64,000 nt of DNA from Acinetobacter sp. Ac_5812 (GTDB lineage: Bacteria; Pseudomonadota; Gammaproteobacteria; Pseudomonadales; Moraxellaceae), in NCBI RefSeq assembly GCF_013072695.1, contig NZ_LXUK01000027.1, positions 62,001-126,000 of the forward strand. Reading direction: 5' to 3'. Numbering within the stretch: position 1 is the first letter of the stretch; each line of letters starts with the position of its first letter. The notes under the pieces were generated by a model. It was not told where the DNA came from. It saw nothing but the letters and a program-made list of their open reading frames with translations, and did no database searches. Both the position numbers and the translations under genes were made by a program. Positions 17,205-25,126 of this stretch are shown here, piece by piece.

Positions 17205-17340
17205 GCTTGCTAATGCTGAACACACTGCAAGCAAACCGAAATACTGACATTTGTTTTAATGCTATGAGCTGTGCATCCAGAAAATAAGAGACACAGCACT
17301 GTGACAAGCGAAGCAAGTTTGGATCGTTGGCACATATAAG

Positions 17341-17895
17341 TTACTTCTTTAGAAAGAGTGCTCGTTCTGCAGCGCGACGACGAACTAGGCCTTTTAACAC
17401 TTTTCCGCCACCTTTATTCCACTCAGGAAACTGGTCTGCGGCACCTTGATAATCCTTAGCATTTAGTTTCTTCAAAAGAGTTGATTTGCTAAATGCTGTT
17501 TGGCCAATGTTATAGACAAGACTTACAAGCGCATCAAACTGGTTTTGAGATAAAGGCACTTTCACCAAGTTATTAACTGATGCTTCAAATCGCTTTAGAT
17601 CATGTGCAAAGTATGACTTGGCTTGCTCAAGTGTACAAACATCGCCTTTCTTCACTTTAGTACCATTCGGATAAACTGTGGTGCCGGTGCCAATAGTCCA
17701 AACACCCACACCATCATCATAGGCTTCTAGCTCGGTGTCTTCAAAGCTTGTGATTAGTTCGATACCAACTTGACTGGTTTTCATGCCTATCATTTGCAAA
17801 TTGTCAACAACGTCATTAAGCCTATCAACTTGAGATTGTGTCAGTTTTCCGCCTGCAATCTCTCGCGCAGCATCGAAAAACGTTTTAGTTGTCAT
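17341..17895 (-). CDS. Phage endolysin, GH24 lysozyme
   Basis: 184 residues from the ATG at 17895, which shares its A with the holin stop (TGATG). The GH24 catalytic triad pattern E-x8-D-x5-T is visible around Glu52, Asp61 and Thr67 (FEDTELEAYDDGVGVWT), and DALVSLVYNIG is the usual family motif. About 45 residues precede the catalytic domain. No signal or SAR segment is visible, so holin-dependent release is expected. The C-terminus is cationic (KGLVRRRAAERALFLKK), as in several Acinetobacter phage lysins. Confidence 0.9.
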   Translation of the reverse strand: MTTKTFFDAAREIAGGKLTQSQVDRLNDVVDNLQMIGMKTSQVGIELITSFEDTELEAYDDGVGVWTIGTGTTVYPNGTKVKKGDVCTLEQAKSYFAHDLKRFEASVNNLVKVPLSQNQFDALVSLVYNIGQTAFSKSTLLKKLNAKDYQGAADQFPEWNKGGGKVLKGLVRRRAAERALFLKK

Positions 17896-18173
17896 CACCC
17901 ACCCCACTTATTCACATTTTTCTTCAAGTACTCTTCAATAAACGTACTTCCTAAGATGCCGAGTGCACATGCAATAGCAACCAAAGCAATCGGGCTTAAT
18001 GTTGGAAATTGGATTAAAACAACACCTGCAATAGATGAAGTTGCTGAACCTAGAATTGTCCGCCCAATAATCAAACGCACTGATAGCGGATCGCTTGAAA
18101 CTAAGAGTCTGCTCATACCGATAAGCCCTCCAACTACAAACAAGGTTAGTATTGTCTTTTCATGATCTTGCAT
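17895..18173 (-). CDS. Putative holin
   Basis: 92 residues with about three hydrophobic segments (near 8-25, 37-55 and 60-78) and a charged C-terminus (EEYLKKNVNKWGG). Size, topology and one-base overlap with the endolysin start indicate the holin. No dual-start motif is obvious and no spanin pair was found nearby. Confidence 0.8.
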   Translation of the reverse strand: MQDHEKTILTLFVVGGLIGMSRLLVSSDPLSVRLIIGRTILGSATSSIAGVVLIQFPTLSPIALVAIACALGILGSTFIEEYLKKNVNKWGG

Positions 18174-18190
18174 TCACTTTTCTCCAGATA

Positions 18191-18214
18191 ATAAAAAAGC
18201 CCCAAACGGGGCTT
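18191..18214 (-). terminator. Intrinsic terminator after the sialidase-like gene
   Basis: On the minus strand AAGCCCC-GTTT-GGGGCTT followed by TTTTTATT. It separates the tail genes from holin/endolysin, so lysis genes need read-through or a promoter in the 15 bases that follow. Confidence 0.85.
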
Positions 18215-18228
18215 AGCTTTGTAATTTA

Positions 18229-19323
18229 TTAAAGGTTCACTACATCAAGCGAACAGCTCGAGATAATAGGTCTATCTTTCGTTCTTCTTCTTGCGTAATA
18301 AACACATATGATTCTTGCAGGAGTTGTTTCAACAACAAATGGTTGTCCACCATCAGTAGAGAAAATAGGAGCAATACGTGTCCTAAATGACCAAGTAGAG
18401 CCGCCATCAGTGCTTCGAAACACGGTTACTCCAGTTGTATTTGTTCCCCATATGATGTCGCCAGCAGATCCTGCATGACCTGACGAACCACTGCGGTCAC
18501 CAGTTGCTAGAATGATTGAGCCATCAGAAAGCTTGGTTAGATTTGGCTGGCGACCATCCATTAACAATACATCTTGCAAAACAGGCGCTGACCATGTGGC
18601 ACCATCATCAGTTGAAACGCTTTTATAGAGTGGGTTTGTGGTTGATGAAGAATCTTCTCGGCAATACGCTATCCATGTTGTACCTGTTGTATTCACAAGA
18701 TCAGCTTCAGTATAAATCTTGCCAGCACCACTGAACATGATTGACTTGAAAGTCCAATTCTCTTTATCAGTAGATGTAAATAATGCTGTCTCACTTACGG
18801 CATTTACAGAATCATAATAGTAGCCAGTCCGATACCAAACTCCAGCTTTAACTTGTGGTCTGGACCAGACAGCATAGTTTTTGCCAGATGCCGAGATGTA
18901 TGGATTAATGGTGGCTGATATAACATCATTTAATCGCTTAATTGTGAATGTTTTAAGTATAAGAACATCACCATTACTCATCACAGTTTCAAGCAACGAG
19001 AAATCAAACTGCATAGTTGCATTAATAAAGAAATTTTCATTAACTTCCCATGTAACGCCATTGTCTTTGGAAACATACATTGTTTGTTTTTCGGACTGCG
19101 CATGGGCGGGTCCTTCTGAGCAAATACCTACAATTGCGCCATTTATCTTATCAACAAATGGAAATGCAGAGTATTCAGGTGTAACAACAATATTCTTAGT
19201 TCTAAAATCGAAAGCCTGAACAAAAACGTGATTTGACGGCAATCTTGGGAAAATACAAGGATCACCATTTAGGTCATTTCCAGTAAATTCATACTCTCTT
19301 TTAACACCTACAATAACTGGCAT
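18229..19323 (-). CDS. Sialidase-like (BNR/Asp-box) tail protein
   Basis: 364 residues from the ATG at 19323, preceded by GGAGAGGG. At least three Asp-box motifs S-x-D-x-G-x-T-W are visible (SKDNGVTW near 86, STDDGATW near 240, STDGGSTW near 304), plus a degenerate one (TSTDKENWTF), giving a six-bladed sialidase-type propeller. It follows the tail fibre by 10 bases. In P22 this slot holds the host-glycan-cleaving tailspike, so a glycosidase acting on a capsular nonulosonic acid is a reasonable inference. No head-binding domain or C-terminal chaperone is seen, so attachment is probably through the neighbouring fibre. A non-catalytic binding propeller is the alternative. Confidence 0.72.
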   Translation of the reverse strand: MPVIVGVKREYEFTGNDLNGDPCIFPRLPSNHVFVQAFDFRTKNIVVTPEYSAFPFVDKINGAIVGICSEGPAHAQSEKQTMYVSKDNGVTWEVNENFFINATMQFDFSLLETVMSNGDVLILKTFTIKRLNDVISATINPYISASGKNYAVWSRPQVKAGVWYRTGYYYDSVNAVSETALFTSTDKENWTFKSIMFSGAGKIYTEADLVNTTGTTWIAYCREDSSSTTNPLYKSVSTDDGATWSAPVLQDVLLMDGRQPNLTKLSDGSIILATGDRSGSSGHAGSAGDIIWGTNTTGVTVFRSTDGGSTWSFRTRIAPIFSTDGGQPFVVETTPARIICVYYARRRTKDRPIISSCSLDVVNL

Positions 19324-19333
19324 TTTCCCTCTC

Positions 19334-20647
19334 CTAAAATATAATTTGAGCAGTCCAGTGACACAAATAACGATGACCTGCCACAATTGATCCACTATTT
19401 GTTGTCACACTTACCCCGCTTTCACTAAGATTGAACGCAAGCCCTGTTACTGTTGATGCGGAATCCTTATCTAAAAACCGTGACTCTTGACTGCTAGTTG
19501 GTGCTTGAAACATGAACTGAGGAGGAATAAGCATTGGAGGATTAAATTTAATGTTCTCTGAAAATGCCCAATTCACATTTGAATTGACAGCAATCATCTG
19601 AATAGAGCCTTGCTCAGTATTTACACCCCGTGGTGCACCATATGGATATGTAGTTTGATAACGAGTCATAGCCTTTTCTAAAACATCATTTTTTTGAAGT
19701 TTTAAAGTTTTCACATAACCATCAGACTGCGTAACTTGAAGGCCTTCAAACTCCAAATAATCATCAGCAAGCGCTGTAGCATTTGTGAATTTGATTGTGA
19801 AAAGGACAGCAATTTGTGTGAAGTTGAAAGGTAAATCAAAAACAAGAGAAAACGGGTTGTCTTTGCTTCGTGCTTCAATTGTGAAATCTTGACTAGAAAT
19901 TACAACGTTTCCATTACTGTAAATCCCATCAGATCTAAGAATTGGCTGCTCCAACTCTTCTGAGCCAAGTATTTTTACATTCACACTGGAGGCAGCATAG
20001 TCAGCACCTTTGAACATGTGCCAAGCAAGACAACATTTATTGCCAAATAAATGCTTTGCTTCATCAAATGAAAAATTAATAACAAAATTGTGGTCGGATG
20101 TACTGGTATTCCCTGCTGTGCGTTGAATACGCATTGCATCCTGTTCATATGTACCATTGACATGGAATATCGTTGTTCCGCTGCCAAATCCAGTGCGTGC
20201 GTGTGTTATACCCACAGGGATTTGTCGCCTTTGAAGTGGATCTACGGATAATGCGTGGCCCATTTGCCATGCAGAAAGAGCACCTTGCCACATTTGATTG
20301 TCATAGTAGATTTTTGAAACAGCTCTGTTGTATGCATCATCAATAGCTTCATAAATCTTTTCGTTTTCACTGCTAGACATCCATGATTCGATGTAATCGA
20401 TTTCTTCTACCAACACATCTTTACAGTCAAAGACTCGAACACGATATGCACCATCCAAAAAGATCCGTGCTTGGCCCATGCTATCCAAGATAACTGGATT
20501 TGTGTTCACAGAATTTTTCTGAGAATCTGTATATGTTGGCTTGAAGGTAGTTGTGCCAACTTCATAGGTAAAAACTTTTCCACCAACTAGAGGGCGTCCA
20601 CAGCGATCATAGAAGCGTGTTAAAGCTGAGCTTAGAGAAGTTGCCAT
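19334..20647 (-). CDS. Tail fibre/tailspike with P22-type head-binding domain
   Basis: 437 residues from the ATG at 20647, preceded by AGGAGG 5 bases away. Residues ~10-85 (GGKVFTYEVGTTTFKPTY, NPVILDSMGQARIFLDGAYR) match the head-binding domain of P22-like tailspikes. The remainder is beta-rich, with no recognised catalytic motif and no long beta-helix repeats. Likely the adsorption protein that connects to gp4/gp10-type tail components and may carry the sialidase-like protein encoded just downstream. Confidence 0.75.
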   Translation of the reverse strand: MATSLSSALTRFYDRCGRPLVGGKVFTYEVGTTTFKPTYTDSQKNSVNTNPVILDSMGQARIFLDGAYRVRVFDCKDVLVEEIDYIESWMSSSENEKIYEAIDDAYNRAVSKIYYDNQMWQGALSAWQMGHALSVDPLQRRQIPVGITHARTGFGSGTTIFHVNGTYEQDAMRIQRTAGNTSTSDHNFVINFSFDEAKHLFGNKCCLAWHMFKGADYAASSVNVKILGSEELEQPILRSDGIYSNGNVVISSQDFTIEARSKDNPFSLVFDLPFNFTQIAVLFTIKFTNATALADDYLEFEGLQVTQSDGYVKTLKLQKNDVLEKAMTRYQTTYPYGAPRGVNTEQGSIQMIAVNSNVNWAFSENIKFNPPMLIPPQFMFQAPTSSQESRFLDKDSASTVTGLAFNLSESGVSVTTNSGSIVAGHRYLCHWTAQIIF

Positions 20648-20661
20648 AATTCCTCCTGACA

Positions 20662-20686
20662 ACAAAAAACCGCCGAAAGGCGGTTT
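20662..20686 (-). terminator. Intrinsic terminator before the tail fibre gene
   Basis: Minus-strand stem AAACCGCC / GGCGGTTT with loop TTTC, followed by TTTTTTG. It lies between the 702-residue ejection protein and the fibre gene. Confidence 0.85.
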
Positions 20687-20704
20687 CTTTTTGGGTTAAT
20701 TTAA

Positions 20705-22813
20705 TTAGTCTTTAGAAGCGTTGGCACCTGTGACTGTAGATAATTGCTCGGCTTGTTTTAGAAGATTTGCAAGCTTTGGTGAGTTTGGTGGTAAATCTTT
20801 AGCTGCTAAGAGAATGCGTTTACCTGCTGATGTGGTGAATAGTTTTGACATCCCATATATACCTGCAACACCAAATCCTGTTGAAACAGGTGCGGCAACA
20901 GCAGATGCCCCAGTGGCTAACATTGCTCCAGGCATCAATAATCGACTTCCATTTGCTGGATTCTCAGCATATTGACCTGCACGCTCAACATGCCTCATTA
21001 ATTTAATGAAACCATCCATTTCAGCCTTATCTGCACCTGTAAAAATGTTTTTATAAGGCTCCCCGAGTCGTTCAAACTCATTAGCAAACTTTGCTGGACT
21101 AAAAACACCTGTGCTTTCATTGGTTGCTTTTTCTAGCGCTCTGTTTGCCATTTCAAATTTGATTGCAGATTGCCCTTTGGGGTCTAAGTTTTTGTAGAAA
21201 TTAGCAGCCTTGTCTCCTTTTCCAAACTGTACAAATGTTCTGTATATTTGATCTGGTTCGCTGCTTCTCATTGAGTTTGCCAAAGCCTTGTCTTTATTGC
21301 TTTGTAATTGCTTGTAGAATGCATCAGCACGACGATATTCACTTATCAGGCCTTGTTTGCCAGAGCCCATAGCAAAGTCTTTAATATCATCATCAATAGC
21401 CGTTCGGATTTGCGTAAGTCCTGATGTACTCTTGCCTTGTCTTCCCCACTCATCGACTAGCTCTCCAAGTCTAGAACGTGCAGCCCTCAATTCACCAAAT
21501 GATGTATTGATGCTCGGATCATTAAGCTTTGTTTTTATGCTTGATATCTCTTTGATTAGCTCTTGGTTGGGAACAACCTTTGAGTCCTTTGAAATCACAT
21601 TGTCAATTGCAGTGATTGTTTTAGATGGGTTGATAGTAGTATTACCAGCCAACGCTCCAACTCGGTCATACATTTGTGAAGCTATTTGTGAACCGCGCCA
21701 GTTCTTGATTTCTGCTGCTGCTTGCATAACCTTTCCAGAATCATCTCCTGCATTGTTAACAATACCTAAAATCCGAGTTGCGTTTTTATCGCCACTTGCT
21801 GCTGCAGCTTGGATTTTACCTAAGCTTTTAAAATCAACATCTGACATTTCTTGCCGAAGTTTATCAACAACTTTGTTTGCTGCACCTTTAACCTCAGCTT
21901 GTTGTGCAGATCGGAATCCAGATGTACCAATAACAGGCACTTGATCTAGAGCACTTTCTGCTCGTTGCACATGAGGATTTCGTCCTGCGTCACCAACCGA
22001 TGTTCGCACACCATATTTTTCACCAAGATCAGTTATCTCTTTTGCACCTTTTTGGAGGTTGTTTTTATAAACATTAATGGCTTTTGTAGCCCCCTTACCT
22101 ATGAGTGTGCCTAATGCCCCACCAGCAGCACCTCCAACACCTCCTAATGCTGTATTATTAAATCGCTCATTTGAGTCTTTAGCATAGGATGTTGCACCAA
22201 TTGTTCCACCTGTTAAAGCCCCACGCCCAACTGCAGCCCCTAAACCTCCTCCACCAGTCATGACTAAGGGTAAAGTACTAGCAACTTGGCCTCCTAAGCG
22301 CCCCCAATCAAAACCTTGATTATTTGCTTGCCTACGCAAGTTGTGCCAGTCATTAATTTCTTTCCGTTGTTGGGTAACTCGATCATAAGAATTTGTGTCG
22401 AGATTCGTTCCTAATAATTTATTGATGCCCGAGCTAGCCACATCAGCCACTTTACTGAACCCTTGAAGTACACCAGCGCCCAAGTCTGAACCACCCAATA
22501 AAGATGATTGGAATGTATTTGTAGGTCCTGCTTTCTTGGCCTCTTCCTGCATTGCTTTTTGTTGTTCAGCTTTCCAGTCGTAGGGCTGTCGAGTGGCTTG
22601 AATCTTGATCGGCTGTTGAGTTCCTAAATCTTTTTGAATCCCAAGTCCAAGGTTTTGTGCAATTTGCGCATCAGAAAACCCCTCCCTCTTTGCCATGGTT
22701 ATACGTTTGCTAAATTCGGGGTTGTTTGCCAAAGTGGAATAGATTTGATCATCACTAAATCCTGCTTCTTTGGCTGTTTGAATTCTTTTTGAAATATCTT
22801 CTTGAGTAGCCAT
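20705..22813 (-). CDS. Putative DNA ejection (internal virion) protein, gp16-like position
   Basis: 702 residues. The N-terminus has two copies of a ~30-residue motif (KRIQTAKEAGFSDDQI near 9 and KRITMAKREGFSDAQI near 36). A Gly/Ala-rich hydrophobic region (about 180-240, TLPLVMTGGGGLGAAVGRG) could insert into membrane, followed by long helical, charged segments. No enzymatic motif. Position after gp7/gp20-like genes and before the tailspike matches P22 gp16. The gene starts one base after the stop of the transglycosylase, consistent with a shared ejection apparatus. Confidence 0.6.
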   Translation of the reverse strand: MATQEDISKRIQTAKEAGFSDDQIYSTLANNPEFSKRITMAKREGFSDAQIAQNLGLGIQKDLGTQQPIKIQATRQPYDWKAEQQKAMQEEAKKAGPTNTFQSSLLGGSDLGAGVLQGFSKVADVASSGINKLLGTNLDTNSYDRVTQQRKEINDWHNLRRQANNQGFDWGRLGGQVASTLPLVMTGGGGLGAAVGRGALTGGTIGATSYAKDSNERFNNTALGGVGGAAGGALGTLIGKGATKAINVYKNNLQKGAKEITDLGEKYGVRTSVGDAGRNPHVQRAESALDQVPVIGTSGFRSAQQAEVKGAANKVVDKLRQEMSDVDFKSLGKIQAAAASGDKNATRILGIVNNAGDDSGKVMQAAAEIKNWRGSQIASQMYDRVGALAGNTTINPSKTITAIDNVISKDSKVVPNQELIKEISSIKTKLNDPSINTSFGELRAARSRLGELVDEWGRQGKSTSGLTQIRTAIDDDIKDFAMGSGKQGLISEYRRADAFYKQLQSNKDKALANSMRSSEPDQIYRTFVQFGKGDKAANFYKNLDPKGQSAIKFEMANRALEKATNESTGVFSPAKFANEFERLGEPYKNIFTGADKAEMDGFIKLMRHVERAGQYAENPANGSRLLMPGAMLATGASAVAAPVSTGFGVAGIYGMSKLFTTSAGKRILLAAKDLPPNSPKLANLLKQAEQLSTVTGANASKD

Positions 22814-22814
22814 A

Positions 22815-23465
22815 TTAGCCTCTGCTTAGTTGTGGCAAAACCTTTAATATCTGGTCTTGAGATAAAAACCGATTTGAGCTTGTTTGGGAGATTTGAGGTA
22901 ATAATTGATTCACTTGATCTTGTGATAAGTATCTTGATTTATTCTGAGCAAGTTGAGGAAGAACTTTTGAAATTTGATTACTATCTAAATACCTTGAGGT
23001 CGGAACTTCCCCACCTAATCTTTGCTTAACAAAATCCCAAGAACGTTTTCCTTGAGCATAAGTAGAACTTGGTAATGAGGCCCACTCTTTTCCTAGTTTC
23101 TGTACTGCTGATGTGTAATTGCCTTTTAGAACATCATCCAACGCACCTCGACTCGCAATGAGTGCAAGAGCGCCCATATCTTGTGCCTGAGGCGAAAAAT
23201 CTCTAAACCCATACTGTTTAGCCAAACCATCCCATGTGCCTTTTAGGAATTGATACCGACCAGCTGCGGTGGTGTAGTTTGTCGTACCATCTGTTTGCTT
23301 GAACGCTTTTCTCACATTAGGGTGAGCAGATAGATTGTCAAAACGCTGATTGCCAAATAAGGTGTTATAGCCATTCTTCACTCCTTCAGCATCAGCAATA
23401 AAATCTAAAAACCGCTTTGCATTTGGATTGCTATAAGCATCATAAATCTGTTTGAGAGTGGCCAT
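22815..23465 (-). CDS. Virion-associated lytic transglycosylase (GH104, lambda R-like)
   Basis: 216 residues. Residues ~18-150 follow the lambda R lytic transglycosylase: FLDFIADAEGV with catalytic Glu27, YNTLFG, TTAAGRYQFLKGTWDGL, DFSPQAQDMGALALI, GALDDVLKG, WASLPSSTYAQ. The C-terminus (about 158-216) is three tandem ~20-residue repeats built on RYLSQDQxxxLLPQ. Genomic placement among ejection genes, far from holin/endolysin, suggests a virion muralytic enzyme that opens peptidoglycan for DNA entry. The repeats may dock it to the virion. Confidence 0.82.
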   Translation of the reverse strand: MATLKQIYDAYSNPNAKRFLDFIADAEGVKNGYNTLFGNQRFDNLSAHPNVRKAFKQTDGTTNYTTAAGRYQFLKGTWDGLAKQYGFRDFSPQAQDMGALALIASRGALDDVLKGNYTSAVQKLGKEWASLPSSTYAQGKRSWDFVKQRLGGEVPTSRYLDSNQISKVLPQLAQNKSRYLSQDQVNQLLPQISQTSSNRFLSQDQILKVLPQLSRG

Positions 23466-23483
23466 AACTTTTCCTTGGGTAAT

Positions 23484-23506
23484 AAAAAACCCGCCGAAGC
23501 GGGTTT
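23484..23506 (-). terminator. Intrinsic terminator after the antirepressor gene
   Basis: Minus-strand stem AAACCCGC / GCGGGTTT closed by TTCG, followed by TTTATT. It ends the Arc-like/antirepressor unit. Confidence 0.85.
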
Positions 23507-23514
23507 CATGGTTT

Positions 23515-24078
23515 TTATTGTTCGTCCTCTGGATTATCTTTCCATTCCAAAGGCAACAATGGGTTGATCCTACTTTTTAGGTCATCAACTTTCTGTTTGG
23601 CTTCTGGCTTATATTTACGCCCAACCATCCGCAAAGTACGGCCAGCATTGGAGGCAATATCTGTTAGTTTTTCAAACTCAAGCATTGCCTTATTAAATTG
23701 GTTTAATAATCCATATGCAGATTGTCTCAGTGCTTTTTCGCAGTTAATAAAATATCGTCTTGCCAATCTGCCCTGATCATTATTTTCCACCATAGAAAGT
23801 TCTTTTGCCATATCCAATGACAATGCATATGTTTTAACCTTTGCTTTACCTTTTCTACCTGTCTTAGTTTGGGTTTGGGAAAACTCCCAATAGCAAACAT
23901 AATCTTGATTTTCATCAAAGCCATACTTTTTTATACGTCCTATGATCCATTTTGAGAACATTTCACCAGACTTTAGCCACTTATGTAGTTCTCGAGCATC
24001 GACACAAGGTTGCACTTCTCCACCAATATCCATATCTACTACTGGAATTAAAGAATCTTGATTTACTAACATATTCAT
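23515..24078 (-). CDS. AntA/AntB-type phage antirepressor
   Basis: 187 residues. Residues ~27-110 are an AntA/AntB domain: VDARELHKWLKSGEMFSKWI, then YVCYWEF, YALSLDMAKELSMVENN and GRLARRYFINCEK. The C-terminal ~70 residues are helical and basic. Antirepressors bind and inactivate the prophage CI-type repressor. The start overlaps the preceding gene by 4 bases (ATGA), in an operon with the Arc-like repressor and a terminator 9 bases past the stop, as for ant in P22 immI. Confidence 0.85.
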   Translation of the reverse strand: MNMLVNQDSLIPVVDMDIGGEVQPCVDARELHKWLKSGEMFSKWIIGRIKKYGFDENQDYVCYWEFSQTQTKTGRKGKAKVKTYALSLDMAKELSMVENNDQGRLARRYFINCEKALRQSAYGLLNQFNKAMLEFEKLTDIASNAGRTLRMVGRKYKPEAKQKVDDLKSRINPLLPLEWKDNPEDEQ

Positions 24079-24458
24079 GACATCAACCCTCCATTTCCTT
24101 TCGAGATTTTATTCATGTTGCTAGCATTTAAAAGTGCTTTGGCTTCACCTTCAACCCGTTGTAGAGCTACTACCTGCTCCCCTAAAGATTGAATCAACCA
24201 ACCAATATCGTTAAAAGTTTCAAGCGGAATTTCTTCATTTGCATTGGCTAATAACACGCCAATTGCACTTAATCCTTTTAATACAGGTTCATTGGCATTC
24301 TCAGCAGCACGGCTAGCTTTCACTAAAAATTCTTCCTCTTCTTGTGAAACGAATTCTTTTTTATCTGCAACCTTTACTAAAAGGTCGATTGGCATACTCG
24401 GAAGTAAGTCCTGAAGATCAGGAACCTTGTCATTATTGAATTCGAATGGTATATTCAT
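24075..24458 (-). CDS. Unknown acidic protein between Arc-like repressor and antirepressor
   Basis: 127 residues from the ATG at 24458, with AGGAG 11 bases upstream. An alternative ATG at 24539 overlaps the Arc-like stop by 4 bases and would add 27 residues through a GCCC/GGGC hairpin. Acidic and helical (VSQEEEEFLVKASRAAENAN, VVALQRVEGEAKALL), no membrane segment, no family recognised. Its position between the repressor and antirepressor suggests a role in the immunity switch. Confidence 0.6.
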   Translation of the reverse strand: MNIPFEFNNDKVPDLQDLLPSMPIDLLVKVADKKEFVSQEEEEFLVKASRAAENANEPVLKGLSAIGVLLANANEEIPLETFNDIGWLIQSLGEQVVALQRVEGEAKALLNASNMNKISKGNGGLMS

Positions 24459-24535
24459 CTTAGTTACATCTCCTTTGTGACAATCAATTAAGCCCGTCGC
24501 CTGCAAGTGTTGGGCTTTTTTGTTGTCTATTGATT

Positions 24536-24694
24536 TCATGCTTTCGCACTCTCTTGTAAAAATCTTTTTATTGCTTGATTGATTAGATAATTAAGTGATC
24601 TATCTTCTTTCTTACCTATCTGCTTTAAAGCTTCATGATCCTTATCATCTAAGAATCGTAGTTTATATTGCTGGCCTTTCTGATTAATGCTCAT
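24536..24694 (-). CDS. Arc-like ribbon-helix-helix repressor
   Basis: 52 residues, almost the size of P22 Arc (53). GGAGA lies 5 bases before the ATG. Sequence pattern QQYKLRFLDDKDHEALKQIG (beta strand and first helix) then RSLNYLINQAIKRFLQE (second helix) fits the Arc/Mnt fold. Stop and downstream ATG overlap as ATGA. It is transcribed leftwards from a TTGACA promoter whose spacer contains an AAAGAGGTAC operator-like element; predicted to repress its own operon, including the antirepressor. Confidence 0.78.
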   Translation of the reverse strand: MSINQKGQQYKLRFLDDKDHEALKQIGKKEDRSLNYLINQAIKRFLQESAKA

Positions 24695-24715
24695 ATCTTC
24701 TCCATAACATCAATT

Positions 24716-24778
24716 AGGTACGTTTCTATAATGTACCTCTTTTATGGCATTGTCAACATCAAAGAGGTACTTTATGAT
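24716..24778. promoter_or_regulatory. Divergent overlapping promoters with symmetric Arc/Mnt-type operators
   Basis: Rightward: TTGTCA (24750-24755), 17-base spacer, TATGAT (24773-24778). Leftward: TTGACA (24756-24751), 17-base spacer, CATTAT (24733-24728). The two -35 boxes overlap. Each spacer holds one copy of AAAGAGGTAC (plus strand 24761-24770; minus strand 24742-24733), forming an inverted repeat about the shared -35 centre. A further AGGTAC half-site is at 24716-24721. Confidence 0.7.
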
Positions 24779-24813
24779 GAGTATGTTATTTTTGCGGTAT
24801 ATGGTTTGTTTTA

Positions 24814-25110
24814 ATGAGTGAAAATCAAAAAGAGCCTCAATACAAGTTGCGTTGGAGTGAAGAATTGCGTGACAAGGTTATGAGTTCAGCTAAAGAAAAT
24901 AACAGATCAATAAATCAGGAAATTGTGTCCCGCTTAGAACAAAGTTTTGAAACACCATACATTGATGCTGTTAGTGATGCTGTAATTGCTGACTTGCTAG
25001 AGGGTACTGTTAGTAAACTCTTAGGTGCTATAAAAGATCAGGGTGTGACAGAAGACAAAATACATGGGGCACTTCAAAGTTTATCTAGAGCAAAAAGAAA
25101 AGCACCCTAG
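24814..25110 (+). CDS. Mnt-like ribbon-helix-helix repressor
   Basis: 98 residues: an Arc/Mnt-type RHH domain in the first ~50 (PQYKLRWSEELRDKVMSSAK, NNRSINQEIVSRLEQSF) plus a helical C-terminal extension that could oligomerise, as the Mnt C-terminus does. Transcribed rightwards from the TTGTCA/TATGAT promoter, divergent from the Arc-like gene. Predicted to act on the shared operators to keep the antirepressor operon silent in the lysogen. Confidence 0.78.
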   Translation: MSENQKEPQYKLRWSEELRDKVMSSAKENNRSINQEIVSRLEQSFETPYIDAVSDAVIADLLEGTVSKLLGAIKDQGVTEDKIHGALQSLSRAKRKAP

Positions 25111-25118
25111 GGTGCTTT
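25096..25118. terminator. Hairpin terminator between Mnt-like and lipoprotein genes
   Basis: Stem AAAGCACC / GGTGCTTT with loop CTAG, containing the Mnt-like stop codon; flanked by A-rich and short T-rich sequence, so it may serve both convergent genes. Confidence 0.6.
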
Positions 25119-25126
25119 AGTCTAAA

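Noticed and set aside
21357..21944. 195-residue plus-strand frame opposite the ejection protein
   Set aside because: Antisense shadow of a long coding gene with coherent repeats; no ribosome-binding site.
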